DNA of 64,000 bases, taken from positions 1 to 64,000 of the forward strand of contig JACQUX010000011.1 in assembly GCA_016210045.1 (NCBI GenBank). Reading direction: 5' to 3'. Made by a program: the position numbers and the translations under genes. The notes under the pieces were generated by a model, which saw nothing but the letters and a program-made list of their open reading frames with translations, ran no database searches and was not told where the DNA came from. Positions 60,350 through 64,000 of the stretch are shown in pieces. This stretch comes from Deltaproteobacteria bacterium. Lineage in GTDB: Bacteria; UBA10199; GCA-002796325; JACPFF01. How positions within the stretch are numbered: position 1 is the stretch's first letter; each line of letters starts with the position of its first letter.

Positions 60350-61386
60350 ACGCCTTCACGCGCTGCGTTGCGGGAGTGGCAGGACTAGCGATCCTCGGTG
60401 TCAGCGGGGCACTGGCAGCCCGCGAACCGTTTCCGGCCCATGGACCGATTCCATATCGCCACCAACACCCCCTCTATCTCCAGAGCCTCGGACTCACGCC
60501 GATGCGCGCCGTCGCGCTGCCGCGTGGCGACGGCGTGGTCGGGCTGCGGATGGAGCATTCGAATATTTTCGAACAATTCATCAACACGACTGCCGACGTG
60601 CGCATCGATACGGAACAGCTGCGCATGACCGTGGATCTGGCCTACGGCCTCCCGCATAACTTTACGCTGGAGGCGGAAATCCCGTTCGTCCACACCGGGG
60701 GCGGTCGTCTCGACAGCTTCCTGCAGTGGTGGCATAGCGTCCTCGGCGTGCCGAACGCGGGGCGAGAATTTTTTACCAACGATCAACACGTCTTCCGCAT
60801 CCTCGATCGCCCGAGCGGCGCGGAACGCTACCAAGTCGCCCCGATTCCGTTGGCACTCGGCGATGCGAGCCTCCGACTCCGCCATCACCTCGTGACCGAA
60901 ACCGCGCGACGCCCAGCGATCGGCTGGTTTGCGGCGTGCGAATTCCCGACGGGCAAGCGCTCCCAAGGGCTTGGGAATGGGAACCTCGATTACGGAGTCG
61001 GACTCCTGATGGAAAAAAATGAGGGCCGTTGGCATGGGTATTTCAACGGCGGCTATTTCGTCAGTGCCGGTACACCGGCACTGGCCGATGCGATCCATCC
61101 GATCCAATTCAACTATGTTGTCGGAGGGGAATTCAGCGTCTCGCGGCAAGTGGCACTCCATGCACAACTACACGGAGGCACGCCGCTCCTGACCGGACTC
61201 GGCGATACCCGGTGGGATTCGTTTCCGCTCGATCTCATGATGGGGATGTCCGGCGAGCATCCGGTCGGTGCCCATGGAGAGCGAATACTCTGGCAAGTCG
61301 GCCTCTCGGAAGACCTGAATGCCAACGGCCCGTCGATCGACGTCACGTTGTTCGGCAGGGTCGGATGGCGATGGAAGGGATTGTAA
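60346..61386 (+). CDS. DUF3187-family probable outer-membrane protein
   Basis: 346 residues from the ATG at 60346 (MNAFTRCVAGVAGLAIL), overlapping the previous stop. The signal peptide ends GVSGALA. The mature part consists of amphipathic beta strands with aromatic girdle residues and a terminal VTLFGRVGWRWKGL, as in beta-barrels. The N-terminal PYRHQHPLYLQSLGLTP and MEHSNIFEQF segments resemble the DUF3187 family. Function unknown. Confidence 0.75.
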   Translation: MNAFTRCVAGVAGLAILGVSGALAAREPFPAHGPIPYRHQHPLYLQSLGLTPMRAVALPRGDGVVGLRMEHSNIFEQFINTTADVRIDTEQLRMTVDLAYGLPHNFTLEAEIPFVHTGGGRLDSFLQWWHSVLGVPNAGREFFTNDQHVFRILDRPSGAERYQVAPIPLALGDASLRLRHHLVTETARRPAIGWFAACEFPTGKRSQGLGNGNLDYGVGLLMEKNEGRWHGYFNGGYFVSAGTPALADAIHPIQFNYVVGGEFSVSRQVALHAQLHGGTPLLTGLGDTRWDSFPLDLMMGMSGEHPVGAHGERILWQVGLSEDLNANGPSIDVTLFGRVGWRWKGL

Positions 61387-61404
61387 AAAACGTGCGTATG
61401 CCCG

Positions 61405-61848
61405 TTAGAACGGGATGTCTTCATCGCCGCCCGGGCCCGGACCACTCACCGAATCTGGCGGGAAATCAGGTGGGCGCTCGCTGCTGCCGGCTCCGGCACT
61501 GCGACTACCGCCTTCTCCACGTCCGCCCAGGAACAAGACCCGCTGTGCGACGATCTCCGTGGTGTAACGCTTGTGTCCTTCGCGATCGGTCCACTCGCGG
61601 GTCTGCAACCGCCCTTCGGCATAGATCTGCCGACCTTTACTGAGAAATTCTTTGCACTGTTCCGCTTGTTTTCCCCACACCACGATCCGATGCCACTCGG
61701 TCCGTTCTTGCGATTGACCGTCTTTGTCGGTCCACCGTTCATTGGTCGCCACGCGCAGCGTCCCGACCGCCTGTCCGGAACCGGTGTAGCGCACTTCCGG
61801 ATCGTCGCCCAAATTGCCAATCACCTGCACTTTATTGAGACTTGCCAT
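61405..61848 (-). CDS. ssb: Single-stranded DNA-binding protein SSB
   Basis: 147 residues from the ATG at 61848 ([20 protein letters not shown]), AAGGAG upstream; the frame extends further only into non-homologous sequence. The OB fold has [27 protein letters not shown] and [14 protein letters not shown] Gly-rich linker leads to the acidic tip DEDIPF, which recruits repair and replication partners. Slightly shorter than E. coli SSB. Confidence 0.95.
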   Translation of the reverse strand: MASLNKVQVIGNLGDDPEVRYTGSGQAVGTLRVATNERWTDKDGQSQERTEWHRIVVWGKQAEQCKEFLSKGRQIYAEGRLQTREWTDREGHKRYTTEIVAQRVLFLGGRGEGGSRSAGAGSSERPPDFPPDSVSGPGPGGDEDIPF

Positions 61849-61877
61849 GCGTTCGCTCCTTGTTGGTGCCCAGCGCC

Positions 61878-62564
61878 TTACGCCTCCGCCCCGCGCCGTG
61901 CAAGGCGTTTCTTCGCGTCTTGCAGCACATGACGCCACTCCGCCGAATCGGGGTGCTGCGGCCTGGCGGCGACCTTGTGGGCCGCATCCGCACACACCCG
62001 GCGGGCCGCGGCCCAATCTTCCAGCATCGTCAATGCATCACAATACGCGATCGCATTGTCCACGCTGGCCGGAGCATATGCCACGGCCTTCGCGAAATAG
62101 CCAACCGCCGCATCGAGATCGCGCACGATATCGCCGGGCCGCGCTGCGGTTTGCGGCACTTGGGCGAAGATCTGCCCGAGGATCCGATATCCGCCCGCCT
62201 CACCGACCAGCGGATCGAGTTGATTGATCCGTTCACAATCCGCGATCATTTGCTTGAGTCCGCGTTGATAGCCGAAGATATGGAGTCGGTAATACTCGCC
62301 GGTCAGCACTGCCCGATGGTAGTAGCACAGCGCGTCGCGCGGGGATTGCTGGACACAACGGTCCGCGATGCCGCGCCCCGTCTTGGCCGCGGCCAAGCGC
62401 GCCGCGCGCGTCGCGCCGTGGGTGGCGAGTTCGGTATACTGCGCGAGCTGTGCCACCAGCGAATCGCGACTCGTGTGCTGCAGGCTCAACGTCGCCGTCC
62501 CGGCGCTACACGCCGCTACCGCAAGCAACCCTATGAGGCCGACCAGCATCCAAATGCGTGTCAT
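61878..62564 (-). CDS. TPR-like lipoprotein
   Basis: 228 residues from the ATG at 62564 ([19 protein letters not shown]), lipobox AVAAC with the mature Cys at ~19. The remainder is helical with repeat-like helix pairs ([45 protein letters not shown]), similar to TPR or TatT-type lipoproteins. The start lies 1 nt after the RCC1 gene stop, so they are cotranscribed; probably a periplasmic scaffold. A specific role cannot be read. Confidence 0.75.
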   Translation of the reverse strand: MTRIWMLVGLIGLLAVAACSAGTATLSLQHTSRDSLVAQLAQYTELATHGATRAARLAAAKTGRGIADRCVQQSPRDALCYYHRAVLTGEYYRLHIFGYQRGLKQMIADCERINQLDPLVGEAGGYRILGQIFAQVPQTAARPGDIVRDLDAAVGYFAKAVAYAPASVDNAIAYCDALTMLEDWAAARRVCADAAHKVAARPQHPDSAEWRHVLQDAKKRLARRGAEA

Positions 62565-62565
62565 C

Positions 62566-63771
62566 TTAGTTGCTCTCCACAATGCGCGGATCTGCCCGTG
62601 TATCCAACGCGCGCGGTTCATCCCCCCACACCGTCGGGAAACGCAGTTGCACTAGTGTCGGCACTCCATCGGAGTGCAGTGATCCGTCGCCGAGTTGTCC
62701 GGCCCGATCCGACCCCCAACAATACATGGAATGCGGTTCGCGAATCGCACAGGCGTGACGCAGACCCGCGCCCAATTGAATGACCCCTTCCAACCCCGGG
62801 ACTTTGACCGGCATCCACGTGCTGCGGGACTGTTCGGAACCGAGTTGCCCATCTGCCGTCCATCCCCAACAATGCACCGTCTGATTCTCCAACAACGCAC
62901 AGGTATGCCATTCCCCCGCGGCCAGCGCCGTCACGCGGCGCAGCCCGCCAATCGGGCCATGAGGTCGGACACTGCCGGCATCGTAGCGACCTTGTCCCCA
63001 ACAACGGACCGTGCCCCCTTCGATCACTGCGCAACTGTGATAACTCCCGGCCGCCAGACTCATTACGCGTGCCAGACCCGGGACTGGCGTTGGGTGCCAC
63101 TGGACACTGCGCGAACCATTCCCGAGTTGCCCCTGATCGTTTCGTCCCCAACATTGCACGTGCCCATCCAACAGACGCGCACAAGTGTGGCGCCCTCCCG
63201 CCGCTATGGATGCGACATCGATCAGCCCATGGACAAACGCGGGGCGCACTTGATCGAGCGTATTGCCGATACCCAACTGACCGGAGCGGTTCTCGCCCCA
63301 ACAACGGACGGTATGATCTTGTAGCAGCGCGCAGGTATGGCGCTCGCCGGCACTGAGTCCCACGACGCCCCGCAATCGGCTGACCAGCGTCGGCCGACGC
63401 CGTGCGGTGCGAGTCCCATCACCCAACTGCCCGCCCGCATTCGCCCCCCAACAACGGACGAGCCCGTCCGGCAACAGCGCGCAGGTGTGATGCGCGCCGG
63501 CCACCAGCCACGTCGCGCCTTCTAACCCTTGGACCGGGACAGGGGCATTGCGCGGGATCGTTGTCCCATCGCCCAACTCGCCGTCCGCGTTGTACCCCCA
63601 ACACTGCGCCGTCCCATCACTCAGCAACGCGCAACTGTGGGATGACCCGGCAGCCAGGCCCGTCACCGTTGGAATGACTTTGGCCCGGGAGCGCGGCGCA
63701 GAGGATTCCCGCCAGGCCACGCTGAATGGCAGAGAACCGCACAGCAGGAGTATGAGCAGTGAACAACGCAT
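62566..63771 (-). CDS. Exported RCC1-repeat protein
   Basis: 401 residues from the ATG at 63771 (MRCSLLILLLCGSLPFSVA); the ATG at 63852 is rejected. A signal peptide is followed by seven RCC1-type blades of about 50 residues, each with a GxxHxCALL...CWG pattern and a G(Q/E)LGDG turn (GADGELGDG-like). Each blade has a Cys pair, a feature of exported bacterial RCC1 proteins that probably forms disulfides. Function unknown; these propellers usually bind partners. It is cotranscribed with the TPR lipoprotein. Confidence 0.9.
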   Translation of the reverse strand: MRCSLLILLLCGSLPFSVAWRESSAPRSRAKVIPTVTGLAAGSSHSCALLSDGTAQCWGYNADGELGDGTTIPRNAPVPVQGLEGATWLVAGAHHTCALLPDGLVRCWGANAGGQLGDGTRTARRRPTLVSRLRGVVGLSAGERHTCALLQDHTVRCWGENRSGQLGIGNTLDQVRPAFVHGLIDVASIAAGGRHTCARLLDGHVQCWGRNDQGQLGNGSRSVQWHPTPVPGLARVMSLAAGSYHSCAVIEGGTVRCWGQGRYDAGSVRPHGPIGGLRRVTALAAGEWHTCALLENQTVHCWGWTADGQLGSEQSRSTWMPVKVPGLEGVIQLGAGLRHACAIREPHSMYCWGSDRAGQLGDGSLHSDGVPTLVQLRFPTVWGDEPRALDTRADPRIVESN

Positions 63772-63813
63772 GCGAATCTCTCTAGCGTGGCAACGCGTGT
63801 CGGTGCAAGAAAC

Positions 63814-63849
63814 AAAAAGGGCGCCCCGACTCGCGGCCGGAGCGCCCTT
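63814..63849 (-). terminator. Rho-independent terminator upstream of the RCC1 gene
   Basis: GGGCGCTCCGGCC pairs with the inverse GGGGCGCCC side around CGAGTC on the minus strand, followed by TTTTT. It terminates the partial minus-strand gene that ends at 63874 before the RCC1 gene. Confidence 0.8.
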
Positions 63850-63873
63850 CAAGATCGCAACTCAACCTCGTGA

Positions 63874-64000
63874 TTAATTCAGTTTCACACTAAAGTTGAG
63901 GGTATCACCACCCACTTCGCTGCGGACGTCATAGTCCCAGCTACCGAAGATGATCTTCAGCTTGTCCCGCAGTGCATCGGCACGTTGCGTGGCCATCTTG
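63874..64000 (-). CDS. C-terminal part of an unidentified protein (continues outside the window)
   Basis: The minus strand encodes about 40 residues ending in TLNFSVKLN and a TAA at 63874-63876, with LRDKLKIIFGSWDYDVRSEV before it. The frame is open to the window end. A strong terminator follows. The fragment is too short to assign a family. Confidence 0.55.
   Translation of the reverse strand, partial: KMATQRADALRDKLKIIFGSWDYDVRSEVGGDTLNFSVKLN

Overview
The window is bacterial, fairly GC-rich and densely coded. It comes from a Gram-negative organism: lipobox lipoproteins, a DUF3187-type outer-membrane protein, an IHF-like protein, RuvAB, FtsB, ClpB and several sigma-54 activators are present. 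Large exported proteins with thrombospondin type 3, RCC1, FG-GAP-like and VWA domains, and a Cys-TM-Arg C-terminal tail, resemble Deltaproteobacteria/Myxococcota or a related uncultured lineage. That assignment is inference from gene style; there is no rRNA. Stops are TAA, TAG and TGA, so the code is standard. || Layout. 1-4.0 kb is a more AT-rich accessory stretch: a Fic-HTH protein with an operator-like promoter, an intact IS3-family element between two gene fragments, an anchored hypothetical protein, and tRNA-Glu with a duplicated 5' region. 4.1-10.1 kb holds a cold-shock protein, a coiled-coil lipoprotein and a ruvA-ruvB-ftsB-like run followed by a DUF422-like membrane protein. 10.1-12.4 kb (minus) is a cheD-HDOD-pseudoreceiver-cheX module without CheA. 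13.0-16.7 kb is a four-gene operon (CDP-alcohol phosphatidyltransferase, HAD phosphatase, nucleotidyltransferase, UPF0104 membrane protein) that looks like a pathway for a phospho-head-group lipid or solute. 16.8-19.8 kb is guaB-guaA. 19.9-29.2 kb has a thrombospondin-repeat surface protein, an unknown 648-residue protein, topA-dprA, an IHF/HU protein and a CBS protein. 29.9-32.3 kb is a decaying MFS/histidine kinase pair. 32.7-45.9 kb is a run of large plus-strand genes: subtilase lipoprotein, tailed surface protein, unknown protein, Ser/Thr kinase-ATPase-TPR protein, VWA lipoprotein and alpha/beta hydrolase. 46.1-48.7 kb is clpB. 48.8-57.6 kb (minus) is an eight-gene run: PAS histidine kinase, three NtrC-type sigma-54 activators, STAS, RsbW-like kinase, GAF-SpoIIE phosphatase and folC. 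57.8-61.4 kb (plus) is purM-purN, a mannose-1-phosphate guanylyltransferase and a DUF3187 protein. 61.4-64.0 kb (minus) carries ssb, a lipoprotein, an RCC1 protein and the end of another gene. || The most unusual theme is a set of short repeats: 7-nt and 8-nt tandem units, and palindromes with 27-39 bp arms. They lie between genes and also inside genes, where they add in-frame residues: a signal-peptide n-region, C-terminal tails with their stop codons, a DprA linker and a lipoprotein spacer. This recalls Rickettsia palindromic elements and cyanobacterial heptamer repeats, but several unrelated units do it here. Other points of interest are the three-activator plus partner-switch operon, the CDP-alcohol cluster with a decayed nucleotidyltransferase domain, an A7 frameshift in a histidine kinase, and a nonsense codon in an N-truncated transporter.
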